DNA from: Croceimicrobium hydrocarbonivorans | GTDB taxonomy: Bacteria > Bacteroidota > Bacteroidia > Flavobacteriales > Schleiferiaceae | Direction: 5' to 3' | NCBI RefSeq assembly: GCF_014524565.1 | Contig: NZ_CP060139.1 | Span: 1,309,501-1,373,500 of the forward strand | Length of the DNA stretch: 64,000 nucleotides | Shown here: piece after piece, positions 8,082 through 16,809 of the stretch | Layout: each line of letters opens with the position of its first letter | Numbering within the stretch: position 1 is the first letter of the stretch | The notes under the pieces: model-generated | What the model saw: the letters and a program-made list of their open reading frames with translations, nothing else | What the model was told of the DNA's origin: nothing | Database searches by the model: none | Made by a program: the position numbers and the translations under genes

Positions 8082-10565
8082 TTAAAATTGCTGTCCAATT
8101 ATAAAGTGCGTATTCCAACCGCTTGGAGCTGTGGCACCAGGAATAGGATCGAATCCGTATCCGAAGTCTACACCCAGTAATCCGAACATAGGCATAAAGA
8201 TGCGCACTCCAAAGCCAGCGGAACGCTTGAGGTTAAACGGCTCATAGTTCTGAAAAGTATCATAGTTATTACCGGCCTCCAAAAATCCTAAAGTAAAGAT
8301 CTGTGCACTGGGGTTTTCGGTAATCAAATAGCGTAATTCCAAAGTGAATTTATTGTACAAGGCTCCACCAATTTGGGATACAGTAGTAGGTACAATTCGG
8401 TTGTTTGGATATCCGCGCAAGCCAATAATTTCGCGACCATCCAATACGAAGTTCTGCAGACCATCACCCCCAACGAAGAAACGCTCAAATGGAGGCAAGC
8501 CCACTTCAGAATTATAGGTACCTAAATAACCAAATTCACCAGCTGCCTTTATTACCGTCTTAGGGAAGATCTCGGTAAACCAAGAGCTATTCATCTTAAT
8601 CTTATAATACTCCAACCACTCGTAGCGATCACTGGCATCGAGATTAGAATAGTCTCTACCATTGAACAAGGATAAGGGCAAGGTGAACTCACCACTCAAA
8701 TTAAAGAGGTTACCCTTACGCGGGTAAATGGGGAAGTCGACACTGTTTCTTCCCAAGGTGATTTTATAGTTGATATTATTCACTCTACCATCTTCAAAGC
8801 GGATGCCACCTAAAGGATAATCCCTCAAACGATAGCGTTGGAAGTCAATCGCCTGATATAAGGTGAAGTAATCATCCGGCCATTTTAGACGACGGCCTAA
8901 ACCTACCGTTGCCCCGGTGATAGATAGACCTTGATAATTAGGGTCATCACTAGGTAGCCCCGTAAGGTTCTGAATATTATGATATACCGATACAGTTAAT
9001 GAGTTGGGTTTCTTACCTCCCAGCCAAGGCTCAGTGAAAGACGCACTGTAGGATTGGAAGAAAAGACCATTACTCTGAGCCCGCAGGTTAATTGTTTGTC
9101 CATCACCCGCTGGCAATGGCTGCCAGGCTGATTTCTTAAACATATTGCGCGCTGAGAAATTGTTGAAGTTCAATCCCAAAGTACCTACAATACGACCAGC
9201 TCCCCAGCCACCTTGTAATTCTAATTGAGAGGTAGACTGCTCTGCAACGATGTACTGAATATCTACAGTACCGGTCTCTGCATTAGGCTTGGGCTCCACA
9301 TTCAATTTCTGTGGATCGAAGAAGCCTAATTGCTGCAATTCACGTAAAGAACGCTGAATATCACTACGACGGAAAAGCTCACCGGGCTTGGTACGCAGTT
9401 CACGTAAAATAACATGATCATTGGTGCGGTCGTTACCCACCACAGTTACCTTATTGATGGTCGCCTGACGACCCTCTTGAATACGAATTTCCAAATCGAT
9501 GGTATCGTTCTGCACGTTTACCTCAACCGGAACCATATTAAAGAAGAGGTATCCATTATCAAGATAGAGGGAAGATACATCACCACCTTGGGGATCTACA
9601 AATAGACGTTCATTTAGGAAGGATGCATCGTACACATCCCCTCTTTGAATCGCCAATACTTTGGAAAGCACCTCATCAGAGTATTTGGAGTTACCCAACC
9701 AGGTAATATCACCGAAATAATACTTCGGTCCTTCCTTAACGTAAATGTCAATATTAATACGATCGTCATCTACGGCATAAATGCTGTCTTTGATAATCCG
9801 AGCATCCCTAAATCCTTCCGAATTGTATTTCTCGATGATCAGACCTTTATCCGTATCGTAATCGTCTTCAATAAGCTTAGAAGATTTAAAGATGTTCCAA
9901 ATGCGACTGCGCACCGTCTCATCCATGGCCTTTCGCAATTTCTTATCGCTGATCTTCTCATTGCCGATAAAGTTGATATTACGAATCTTAACCCTTTCGC
10001 CACGATCAACAATGATATCTAGGATCACCGAATTACTGCGGGTGGTGTCGGCTCTTTTACGCACCTCCACCTTGGTGTTGAGATAGCCATCCTTCACGAA
10101 GAAATCTCGGGCAATATTGCGGGTATTTACAATCAGGTTTTCCGTAACAATCAGGCCACTGCTCAAGTCGAGCTCATCCCGCAGATTATCGCGCTTGGTT
10201 TTGGAAAGGCCTTTAATTCCGTATTTCGAAAGCTTGGGTAATTCCTTCAATCGAATTTCCAAAAAGACCAATTTTCCTTTTACCTCGGTAACAAAAATGC
10301 CAATATCATCGAAGAGTTTTTGGCGCCATAAGTTCTCAATCGCTTTGGTAGTCGCATCACCCGGAAGGGTAATTTCTTGCCCTACCTGCAAGCCAGAGAT
10401 TAAGGTAATTACTTGTTTATCGAGGTTGTCAGAACCGGTGATGCGAATACCGCCGATTTCGTATTTCACACCAGGTACTACCGTTACGTCGCCGGTAATT
10501 TGACCGATAAGATTCCAAGGTTGCAAGAGCAGAGCTAATGCCGCCAGCCGCAAGAGCTTATGCAT
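8082..10565 (-). CDS. bamA: Outer membrane protein assembly factor BamA
   Basis: 827 aa. A signal peptide is followed by several POTRA repeats over about the first 430 residues and a C-terminal beta-barrel that ends in an aromatic residue (IIGQQF), as outer-membrane proteins do. The barrel holds the Omp85 landmark in loop 6 (LRGYPNNR). It inserts beta-barrels into the outer membrane. The start overlaps uppS by 8 bp, so the two are translationally linked. The following ompH/skp genes encode its likely chaperones. Confidence 0.97.
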   Translation of the reverse strand: MHKLLRLAALALLLQPWNLIGQITGDVTVVPGVKYEIGGIRITGSDNLDKQVITLISGLQVGQEITLPGDATTKAIENLWRQKLFDDIGIFVTEVKGKLVFLEIRLKELPKLSKYGIKGLSKTKRDNLRDELDLSSGLIVTENLIVNTRNIARDFFVKDGYLNTKVEVRKRADTTRSNSVILDIIVDRGERVKIRNINFIGNEKISDKKLRKAMDETVRSRIWNIFKSSKLIEDDYDTDKGLIIEKYNSEGFRDARIIKDSIYAVDDDRINIDIYVKEGPKYYFGDITWLGNSKYSDEVLSKVLAIQRGDVYDASFLNERLFVDPQGGDVSSLYLDNGYLFFNMVPVEVNVQNDTIDLEIRIQEGRQATINKVTVVGNDRTNDHVILRELRTKPGELFRRSDIQRSLRELQQLGFFDPQKLNVEPKPNAETGTVDIQYIVAEQSTSQLELQGGWGAGRIVGTLGLNFNNFSARNMFKKSAWQPLPAGDGQTINLRAQSNGLFFQSYSASFTEPWLGGKKPNSLTVSVYHNIQNLTGLPSDDPNYQGLSITGATVGLGRRLKWPDDYFTLYQAIDFQRYRLRDYPLGGIRFEDGRVNNINYKITLGRNSVDFPIYPRKGNLFNLSGEFTLPLSLFNGRDYSNLDASDRYEWLEYYKIKMNSSWFTEIFPKTVIKAAGEFGYLGTYNSEVGLPPFERFFVGGDGLQNFVLDGREIIGLRGYPNNRIVPTTVSQIGGALYNKFTLELRYLITENPSAQIFTLGFLEAGNNYDTFQNYEPFNLKRSAGFGVRIFMPMFGLLGVDFGYGFDPIPGATAPSGWNTHFIIGQQF

Positions 10566-11322
10566 TATGATAATCAGATTTTAATTGCTCACTTATTTTT
10601 CCAAAACGCCTCTCTCTATTCCGATAATCCAAAATGGCATTGTAGAGGTCCTCAGCCTGAAAGTCGGGCCATAATTTAGGACTGAAATACAATTCCGAAT
10701 AGGCTATCTGCCAAAGCAGATAATTACTGATGCGGTACTCATTACTGGTCCGAATCAATAAATCGGGATCGGGCATAGCTGCTGTATAGAGTTTGGAGGC
10801 CAGAGCTTCTTCGTTAATACTATCCGCAGTGCGGATTCCCTCTGCTACTTCCTGGGCTAATTCGCGTGCTGCCCGGCTTAGCTCTTCCCGACTGCCATAA
10901 GACAGGGCCAGGGTGAGGGTCATATGTTTATGATCTTTAGTAAGTTCGATCACTTCTTCCAATTCGTTTCTACAATTGCCGGGCAAAGATGAAGTATCGC
11001 CGATAGCCTGCAAACGAATTTTATTATCGTTGAGGGTTTTTAACTCCTTCTTAAGACTGCTTACCAGCAAAGTCATCAGAGCTTTCACCTCAGTTTTAGG
11101 TCGGTTCCAATTTTCGCTACTAAAAGCGTAAACCGTTAAGTACTTAATATTCACCTCTGCAGATGCAGTGGCAATACGACGTAAGGCGTCTACTCCATTT
11201 TCATGCCCGAGGGCTCGTAAAAATCCGCGTTTCTTGGCCCAACGACCATTGCCATCCATAATAATGGCTATATGCTCGGGCAGATTTTTTAACGCTTTAA
11301 CTTGTTCTTTGAGCTCAGACAT
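10558..11322 (-). CDS. uppS: Isoprenyl transferase (undecaprenyl diphosphate synthase)
   Basis: 254 aa cis-prenyltransferase that builds the C55 lipid carrier for peptidoglycan and surface glycans. The catalytic Asp23 is in the IMDGNGRWAKKRG motif; further family motifs are SSENWNRPK and DLLIRTSNEYRISNYLLWQ. It overlaps bamA by 8 bp and starts 8 nt after DUF6089, all on one strand. Confidence 0.97.
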   Translation of the reverse strand: MSELKEQVKALKNLPEHIAIIMDGNGRWAKKRGFLRALGHENGVDALRRIATASAEVNIKYLTVYAFSSENWNRPKTEVKALMTLLVSSLKKELKTLNDNKIRLQAIGDTSSLPGNCRNELEEVIELTKDHKHMTLTLALSYGSREELSRAARELAQEVAEGIRTADSINEEALASKLYTAAMPDPDLLIRTSNEYRISNYLLWQIAYSELYFSPKLWPDFQAEDLYNAILDYRNRERRFGKISEQLKSDYHNA

Positions 11323-11330
11323 CCAGTTCC

Positions 11331-12155
11331 TTATTTACCGATAAAGTTTGCACATTTTTCGTACAGCTCACCAAATTTAAACTGCAAGGTAATCCCGGTA
11401 AATATGTACCAATCGCGATTGGTGGGATCCCCGCGTAAAATATTCTCTTTGTTGCTCTGACTTAAACTGCGATCGGCTAAGGTCGCAGATAATTCTGAAA
11501 CCTCAGTGCTTAAAACTACCGGATCGGCGTAGTATCCACTTACATCATCAAGGTAATCGGTATAGGCATTGCGGAAGCTACTTTCGATGGCGATGGAGCT
11601 AAAGCGACCTAAGCCCCATTTGTAGCCCAAACTAAATATGAAGTAGGAACTAGCGGTCGCATAAGGCGAGCCTCTTCCTAGTGAAGTACCCTGTCCTTCC
11701 GTGCGCAAAGGCCTCAAGGCAATCCAATCACCATTATAATTGGCCTCTGGATTAAAGCTGAAAATGCCGAAACCGGCATTAATATAGGGTGTGTGATTGA
11801 GCTTAGTTCCGGGTTCAAATTCGAAGAAATTAAACTCCGCAGCGGCATAGGCTTCCCAAATCTCGGATCGGAAATTCAAATTGCGTTCCTTGCGTTCATC
11901 CAAAGTGGAATTTGCATCATCGGCTGCAATCATTCCATAATTCCCTTGGAAGCGCACCGACCAATAGCGATTGAAGTTATAGCGAAACAATACTCCAGCG
12001 TGATAACCTCGAGGAACATCAATCCGATATGGACCTACATCCCCCAAAAAATTGGAGCCACCACCATTAATTCCGGCCTCTAAGTACTGTGCTGTACTGC
12101 ATAGGGGCAGGATTAAAAGCAGTATGCTTTTGATTATGAAAGATTTATGCTTCAT
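11331..12155 (-). CDS. DUF6089 family secreted/outer-membrane protein
   Basis: 274 aa with a signal peptide (cleavage after CSTAQ) and alternating hydrophobic beta-strands rich in Tyr/Phe/Gly (GINGGGSNFLGDVGPYR, FRYNFNRYWSVRFQGNYG), suggesting a small outer-membrane barrel. This fits the Bacteroidota DUF6089 family, commonly found beside uppS and bamA. Function not established; the neighbourhood points to envelope assembly. A TATATTTG box (12174-12167) lies just before the start. Confidence 0.85.
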   Translation of the reverse strand: MKHKSFIIKSILLLILPLCSTAQYLEAGINGGGSNFLGDVGPYRIDVPRGYHAGVLFRYNFNRYWSVRFQGNYGMIAADDANSTLDERKERNLNFRSEIWEAYAAAEFNFFEFEPGTKLNHTPYINAGFGIFSFNPEANYNGDWIALRPLRTEGQGTSLGRGSPYATASSYFIFSLGYKWGLGRFSSIAIESSFRNAYTDYLDDVSGYYADPVVLSTEVSELSATLADRSLSQSNKENILRGDPTNRDWYIFTGITLQFKFGELYEKCANFIGK

Positions 12156-12166
12156 TTTTGGGAGCG

Positions 12167-12174
12167 CAAATATA
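12167..12174 (-). promoter_or_regulatory. -7 box before DUF6089-uppS-bamA
   Basis: TATATTTG on the minus strand fits TAnnTTTG and lies 11 nt before the DUF6089 ATG, in the 45-nt gap after nadK. It probably starts a separate transcript for DUF6089-uppS-bamA. Confidence 0.5.
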
Positions 12175-12200
12175 AATAAATCAAGGGTATAGATAAGTTT

Positions 12201-13079
12201 TTAGTTTCTTTTATCCATTCCCCACATCAGCTTATTGCGCAAGGTCTTGGCGAAGGTGTGGTCTGCGGTTTCTACCAGAGCAATGCTAAAATCCGCTTTG
12301 CGAATTTTCAAGGGCTCCCCATTACGAATAGAATAGATCCTGGAATCCAGGGACACTAAGTTCCACTCTTCCCGACTGTGCACCTTCAACTCGATCTCAC
12401 AGCTGTTCGGGATAACGAAAGGTCGGGCGGTGAGATTGTGTGGTGCAATTGGCGTTAGCACTAAAGTTTCGGAACCCGGCATCATAATTGGCCCATTGCA
12501 GGATAATGAATATCCTGTACTACCGGTTGGGGTGGCGATTATCAATCCATCCGCCCAATAATTATTAAAGAATTCTCCATTAATGGAAACCTCAACGGTA
12601 ACCATGGCGGTGGTATCTTTTCGACTGACTGTAATCTCATTTAAGGCAAAAGGCAAATCCAAATCCAAGGCCTTGGACTCCATATGCAATAAACGACGAT
12701 GACTGAGCTGGTAATCCTTCCGGAAAAGGGCTTCCAAACTCTCTTCGATTTTCTGGCGATTTACATTGGATAAGAATCCCAATCGACCGGTATTAATCCC
12801 TAAAATCGGAATACCACTATCGCGCACCAAAGTAGCCGCATCGAGGATGGTGCCATCCCCACCAATGGTAATCAAGAAATCCGGAGCATACTCGAGCAAT
12901 TCCTGACTGGTTCGAAACTCTTCGAATTCCAAACCTAAATCGCAATGTTCTTTGATATAAGAATTTAGGCGGTGGAAGACCTTAAAGTCTACGCCCGACT
13001 CGATTAATATCGAATGTAAATTCTCGATATCCTCCCGCGCTTCGGCCGTGATCTTCTTTCCGTATACCGCTAATTTCAT
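12201..13079 (-). CDS. nadK: NAD kinase
   Basis: Phosphorylates NAD to NADP. 292 aa with the GGDGT motif (TIGGDGTILDAA), GINTGRLGFL, NEITVSRKDTTAMV and the Gly/Thr/Ser-rich nucleotide-binding stretch ATPTGSTGYSLSCNGP. Its ATG overlaps the stop of the CBS-domain gene (TGATG), indicating translational coupling. Confidence 0.97.
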   Translation of the reverse strand: MKLAVYGKKITAEAREDIENLHSILIESGVDFKVFHRLNSYIKEHCDLGLEFEEFRTSQELLEYAPDFLITIGGDGTILDAATLVRDSGIPILGINTGRLGFLSNVNRQKIEESLEALFRKDYQLSHRRLLHMESKALDLDLPFALNEITVSRKDTTAMVTVEVSINGEFFNNYWADGLIIATPTGSTGYSLSCNGPIMMPGSETLVLTPIAPHNLTARPFVIPNSCEIELKVHSREEWNLVSLDSRIYSIRNGEPLKIRKADFSIALVETADHTFAKTLRNKLMWGMDKRN

Positions 13080-13738
13080 CAGATATTGAGATATTTCATC
13101 AAACCTTCGTAGCGATCAGAAGCAGTATCATCGAATAAACTTTCGTGATAAAGCTCCACTACCTCATATTGATAGCGCTCGAAAGCTTTAACGATTCGGC
13201 TTAAATCCTGCTGATTGATTTTTAAGGCCACATTGATAAAATCATTGGCATGGGACCGCAATTGCAATCCTAAAATCAGCGCGTCTTCCGACTCTACAAT
13301 TTGGGCGATTTGAGAGATATGATAATCGCGAACAGGAAGACGTAGCACCACTACACCACCACGCTCGGCATACGAAACTTGCCGACCTAAATCCCACATT
13401 AATTCTTGTGGAGAGACATAACCGATATACTGACCTTGCCCATCAATTACAGGCAGGCAGGTTAGATTGCCCTCTCCAATCACTTGAATAGCCTCATAAA
13501 TATGAGTATCGGCCTGCACCTTATAAGGTTTTATCACCTTGAGATGCTTTTCTAAGCTATCCTGATCATTTTGGATATCCAGCAGATCATCTTCAGAGAT
13601 CAGGCCCAAATAGGCACCCTCATGCAGCACCGGTAAATGGCTGCATTTCAACTCCTCCATAGCCAACATAATATCCGCTACTCGCTCCCCGGTACTCAGG
13701 GGTTTAAAATCATTCAGAATGTGATCTCTTACTCTCAT
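13079..13738 (-). CDS. CBS-domain protein
   Basis: 219 aa. Two tandem CBS motifs fill the first half (ATG start [14 protein letters not shown]; second repeat around [19 protein letters not shown]), followed by an ACT-like C-terminal part. CBS pairs usually bind adenine nucleotides and act as energy or ligand sensors; no catalytic domain is attached. An ATG 15 nt upstream (13753) is in frame, but it lies inside the candidate -7 box TATGTTTG (13754-13747), so 13738 is the better start. It is the first gene of the block leading to nadK. Confidence 0.8.
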   Translation of the reverse strand: MRVRDHILNDFKPLSTGERVADIMLAMEELKCSHLPVLHEGAYLGLISEDDLLDIQNDQDSLEKHLKVIKPYKVQADTHIYEAIQVIGEGNLTCLPVIDGQGQYIGYVSPQELMWDLGRQVSYAERGGVVVLRLPVRDYHISQIAQIVESEDALILGLQLRSHANDFINVALKINQQDLSRIVKAFERYQYEVVELYHESLFDDTASDRYEGLMKYLNI

Positions 13739-13746
13739 ATTCAAAG

Positions 13747-13768
13747 CAAACATAAGGCTTTATCTTTG
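13747..13768. promoter_or_regulatory. Back-to-back divergent -7 boxes (CBS gene / pdxJ)
   Basis: TATGTTTG on the minus strand (13754-13747) and TATCTTTG on the plus strand (13761-13768) face away from each other with 6 bp between them. Each lies under 10 nt before a start codon (13738 minus, 13775 plus), so both transcripts would be nearly leaderless. Confidence 0.5.
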
Positions 13769-13774
13769 CCAACC

Positions 13775-14497
13775 ATGACAAAGCTTTCCGTTAACATTAA
13801 TAAAATTGCAACCCTGCGCAATGCCCGGGGAGGCAATGTTCCAGATTTGATTCTGGCGGCTCAGAATTGCGAGCGTTTCGGCGCCCAGGGAATCACAGTT
13901 CACCCGCGTCCTGATGAACGCCATATACGTTATAATGACGTTCGCGAGCTCACAAAAGTTGTCTCAACCGAATTTAATATCGAAGGATATCCTTCGGAAG
14001 ATTTCATCGCCTTGGTTTTAGAAGCTGCTCCGGCCCAAGTTACCCTGGTACCCGATCCACCCGGAGTACTCACCTCCAATGCCGGATGGAATGCCATCGA
14101 AAACCAAGTCTTTTTAAAAGAGGTGATCCCTACTTTCAAAAACGCCGGGATACGAGTTTCGGTATTCATGGAATGTGATCCCGAACAAATAAAAGCGGTG
14201 GCTCAAACCGGCACCGATCGCATTGAATTATACACGGAAGATTATGCCCGTGAATACCCCAATGATCCAGAAGCAGCAGTTAAAGCTTATCGCGAAGCAG
14301 CCCTCCTAGCACATGAGCTTGGCTTAGGGATAAATGCGGGTCACGATCTAGACTTAAATAACCTCCGCTATTTCACCAAGGAAGTGCCTCATTTAGCAGA
14401 AGTATCTATTGGTCATGCTTTAATTTCAGATGCACTCTATCTTGGTTTAGAAAACACCATTCAGCGTTATCTGCGCGAAATTGAAATGGCCCAATGA
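13775..14497 (+). CDS. pdxJ: Pyridoxine 5'-phosphate synthase
   Basis: Last step of de novo vitamin B6 synthesis (DXP-dependent route). 240 aa starting [20 protein letters not shown], with the family stretches [13 protein letters not shown] and [14 protein letters not shown]. The frame is open further upstream, but the family N-terminus and the TATCTTTG box at 13761-13768 fix the start at 13775. The stop overlaps the next start (ATGA). Confidence 0.97.
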   Translation: MTKLSVNINKIATLRNARGGNVPDLILAAQNCERFGAQGITVHPRPDERHIRYNDVRELTKVVSTEFNIEGYPSEDFIALVLEAAPAQVTLVPDPPGVLTSNAGWNAIENQVFLKEVIPTFKNAGIRVSVFMECDPEQIKAVAQTGTDRIELYTEDYAREYPNDPEAAVKAYREAALLAHELGLGINAGHDLDLNNLRYFTKEVPHLAEVSIGHALISDALYLGLENTIQRYLREIEMAQ

Positions 14498-15420
14498 TTC
14501 GCCCGGCATCACTCCAAAAAGGCGATCGGATTCGCATTGTAGCTCCGGCTCGAAAAATTAGTCGGGAAGAATTACAGCCTGCCCTAGACCAAATAGCGAC
14601 CTGGGGCTATGAGGCTTTTTTTACCGAGGATCTATTTGCGGAAGAAAATCAATTTGCGGGTAGTGATGCCATTCGAACCGCCGACTTTCAAGCGGCCTTG
14701 GACGATCCTAAATGCCGCGCCATTCTTTGTGCTCGGGGCGGATATGGATCCGTGCGCTTATTTGATCAGCTCAATTTTGAAGCCTTTGAGAAAAGTCCAA
14801 AATGGCTGGTGGGATACAGCGACATCACTGTATTTCATAGCGCCCTACACAATCTGGGCTATGCCAGTTTGCACGCGTCCATGCCCATTAATTTCAAGGG
14901 GAATAGTGAGGCCGCACTACTAAGTATGCAAAAGGCTTTAGTCGGAGAAAGTTATTCCATCAGCGCTCCTGCGCATGCATTTAATAAAGAAGGCGAAGTA
15001 AAGGCAGCTGTATGTGGCGGGAACTTAAGTATGCTTTACAGTCTACTAGGCTCAAAAGAAAGTGTAGATACTAGTGGTAAAATCCTCTTTCTGGAAGACC
15101 TGGACGAATACCTCTATCATATCGATCGCATGCTCTATAATCTTCGTCGAAATGGCTATTTCGAAAATCTAGCGGGGATTATCGTGGGTGGCATGAGTGA
15201 TATGAATGATAACAGCATTCCATTTGGGGAAAAGGCTGAGGAAATATTGCATCGTCATTTTAAAGATTTGGAGATTCCCATTGCCTTTGGCGTTCCTGCC
15301 GGACATTTAAGCGACAATCAAACGTTTATCTTCGGATTGGATGTGGAGCTATCGGTAGCTTCGCAGGAAACCTTAATCCGTTTTCCGCATGCATCCGAAT
15401 CAAAAACTGGGACAGAGTAG
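14494..15420 (+). CDS. LD-carboxypeptidase (peptidase S66, LdcA-like)
   Basis: 308 aa. Removes the terminal D-Ala from tetrapeptide stems during peptidoglycan recycling. The nucleophile Ser is in [11 protein letters not shown]; the other triad residues are likely the Glu in [13 protein letters not shown] and the His in [11 protein letters not shown]. The N-terminal domain has RGGYGSVRL. No signal peptide, so it is cytoplasmic. It overlaps pdxJ by 4 bp and yraN by 32 bp. Confidence 0.94.
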   Translation: MIRPASLQKGDRIRIVAPARKISREELQPALDQIATWGYEAFFTEDLFAEENQFAGSDAIRTADFQAALDDPKCRAILCARGGYGSVRLFDQLNFEAFEKSPKWLVGYSDITVFHSALHNLGYASLHASMPINFKGNSEAALLSMQKALVGESYSISAPAHAFNKEGEVKAAVCGGNLSMLYSLLGSKESVDTSGKILFLEDLDEYLYHIDRMLYNLRRNGYFENLAGIIVGGMSDMNDNSIPFGEKAEEILHRHFKDLEIPIAFGVPAGHLSDNQTFIFGLDVELSVASQETLIRFPHASESKTGTE

Positions 15421-15745
15421 CGAAACCGCTGCTGCGCGCTATCTACTCTCCCATAATTACCAATTGCTGGAACAAAACTGGCGCTTCCGCCGCAAGGAAG
15501 TAGACCTTATTGCTATAGATAAGGAGTGCTTGGTGATAATCGAAGTAAAAGCACGCAGCTCCAATCGCTTTGGGGAGGCCTGGGAATTCGTAAACCAGCA
15601 AAAGCAAAAATTCTTAATCAGCGCTGCCAACCAATACGTTCAGCAAATCAATTGGCAAGGGATGACCCGTTTCGACATCATTGGCATTTGCCTAAATCCT
15701 TATGGATTGCGACATATTGAAGATGCCTTTTACCCCAGCCTTTAA
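15389..15745 (+). CDS. YraN family protein (UPF0102)
   Basis: 118 aa with the Holliday-junction-resolvase-like nuclease core of UPF0102: Glu/Asp in RRKEVDLIAID followed by IIEVKARSS (E-x-K). The biological role of the family is unresolved. It begins inside the 3' end of the LD-carboxypeptidase gene (32-bp overlap, different frame), which strongly suggests coupled translation. Confidence 0.92.
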   Translation: MHPNQKLGQSSETAAARYLLSHNYQLLEQNWRFRRKEVDLIAIDKECLVIIEVKARSSNRFGEAWEFVNQQKQKFLISAANQYVQQINWQGMTRFDIIGICLNPYGLRHIEDAFYPSL

Positions 15746-15771
15746 AGCCTTGATTTCCAGTAAAAGAAATT

Positions 15772-15801
15772 TTGCCACGTCTTGGATTAAATGTACTTTT
15801 G
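15772..15801 (+). promoter_or_regulatory. Promoter TTG-N19-TACTTTTG for the pseudouridine synthase gene
   Basis: TTG at 15772-15774, a 19-nt spacer and TACTTTTG at 15794-15801 match both Bacteroidota promoter elements. The predicted transcript has a leader of about 70 nt. Confidence 0.65.
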
Positions 15802-15807
15802 CCGGCC

Positions 15808-15876
15808 GAAAATAAGCCTGAAGCGTTCCCGGTGTGAACCGGCAGTGGCGATAAGGGCTGTGCAAAATTTAAACGC
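15808..15876 (+). promoter_or_regulatory. Possibly structured 5' leader of the pseudouridine synthase mRNA
   Basis: The leader holds a hairpin CCGGT-GTGA-ACCGG, whose loop is a GNRA tetraloop. AGCC upstream can pair with GGCT downstream to enclose it. A competing pairing GTTC/GAAC overlaps the hairpin. No known riboswitch consensus was recognised. Confidence 0.35.
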
Positions 15877-16767
15877 ATGAGCCGAAACAATTCTCGCAGG
15901 GATCAATCACGTTCCCGCAACTCTAATTCCAATTCCAGAGGCCCTAAATCCTCAAATGGAAATTCTCGTCCTAGCGGTCGCAAACCATTTAAGCGAAAGG
16001 AGCAGGATAACGATAGTAAATACGTAACCAAAACCAAGGCTAATGTAGCGGGCGGCGACAATAATGTTCGCTTGAACCGTTTCTTAGCGAATTCCGGAAT
16101 CTGCTCTCGTCGCGAAGCTGATGATCTGATTGCCGCTGGTTTGGTAGAGGTGAATGGCAAAGTAGTTCAGGAGATGGGCTACAAGGTAGCATCTCGAGAT
16201 AAGGTTCGCTTTAATGGCAGCGAGATTCGTCGCGAAGCCAAAGTGTACTACGTACTCAATAAACCAAAAGGATTTATCACCACCACTAATGATCCCAAGG
16301 CCCGTAAAACGGTAATGGATTTAATGGCCCAAACCGGTCCTGAGCGCATCTATCCCGTAGGTCGTTTGGATCGCCAAACTACCGGTGTTCTCCTTTTTAC
16401 TAATGATGGTGATTTCGCCAAACGCCTTACCCACCCTTCACATGGAGCGCGTAAGGTCTATGATGTAACCTTGGATAAAAACCTGGATTTAAAAGATTTC
16501 CACGCTATTGCAGAAGGCCTGGAACTTAATGACGGACCTATTAAAGTGGATGATATCGCCTTTGTAGAAGGCAAGGATCGCAACCACGTTGGGGTGGTTT
16601 TACACAGTGGTCGAAATCGCATCGTACGTCGTATTTTCGAACACTTAGGATATACCGTAACCAAGCTCGACCGCTCTGTATTTGCCGGTATCACCAAGAA
16701 GAACCTGCGCAGAGGTCAATGGCGCAAATTGAACCCTAAAGAGGTCAACACTTTGATGATGCATTAA
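15877..16767 (+). CDS. rRNA pseudouridine synthase (RluB/RsuA family)
   Basis: 296 aa. The first roughly 60 residues are a low-complexity Ser/Asn/Arg-rich tail, probably disordered and RNA-binding. Then come an S4 RNA-binding domain (VRLNRFLANSGICSRREAD) and the catalytic domain with the active-site Asp in PVGRLDRQTTGVLLFT. It isomerises a uridine in large or small subunit rRNA; RluB-like is the best guess, as in most Bacteroidota. It has its own promoter and a possibly structured leader. Confidence 0.93.
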   Translation: MSRNNSRRDQSRSRNSNSNSRGPKSSNGNSRPSGRKPFKRKEQDNDSKYVTKTKANVAGGDNNVRLNRFLANSGICSRREADDLIAAGLVEVNGKVVQEMGYKVASRDKVRFNGSEIRREAKVYYVLNKPKGFITTTNDPKARKTVMDLMAQTGPERIYPVGRLDRQTTGVLLFTNDGDFAKRLTHPSHGARKVYDVTLDKNLDLKDFHAIAEGLELNDGPIKVDDIAFVEGKDRNHVGVVLHSGRNRIVRRIFEHLGYTVTKLDRSVFAGITKKNLRRGQWRKLNPKEVNTLMMH

Positions 16768-16809
16768 TAAAGATGCATCTTTGACGTTCTGCTTTAGACA
16801 TAGAAGTAT

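Noticed and set aside
9645-10503. Several open frames on the plus strand inside bamA
   Set aside because: Antisense shadows of a clearly conserved gene; no promoter boxes or family features.
15808-15876. Cobalamin riboswitch in the pseudouridine synthase leader
   Set aside because: GGTGTGAACCGG and GCAGTGGC resemble pieces of it, but the conserved core and B12 box are absent and the gene has no B12 link.
16769-16782. Palindrome AAAGATGCATCTTT before the AsmA-like gene
   Set aside because: A possible operator, but 14 bp of AT-rich palindrome can occur by chance and there is no second copy or adjacent regulator. CATCTTTG here also misses the -7 consensus in its first base.
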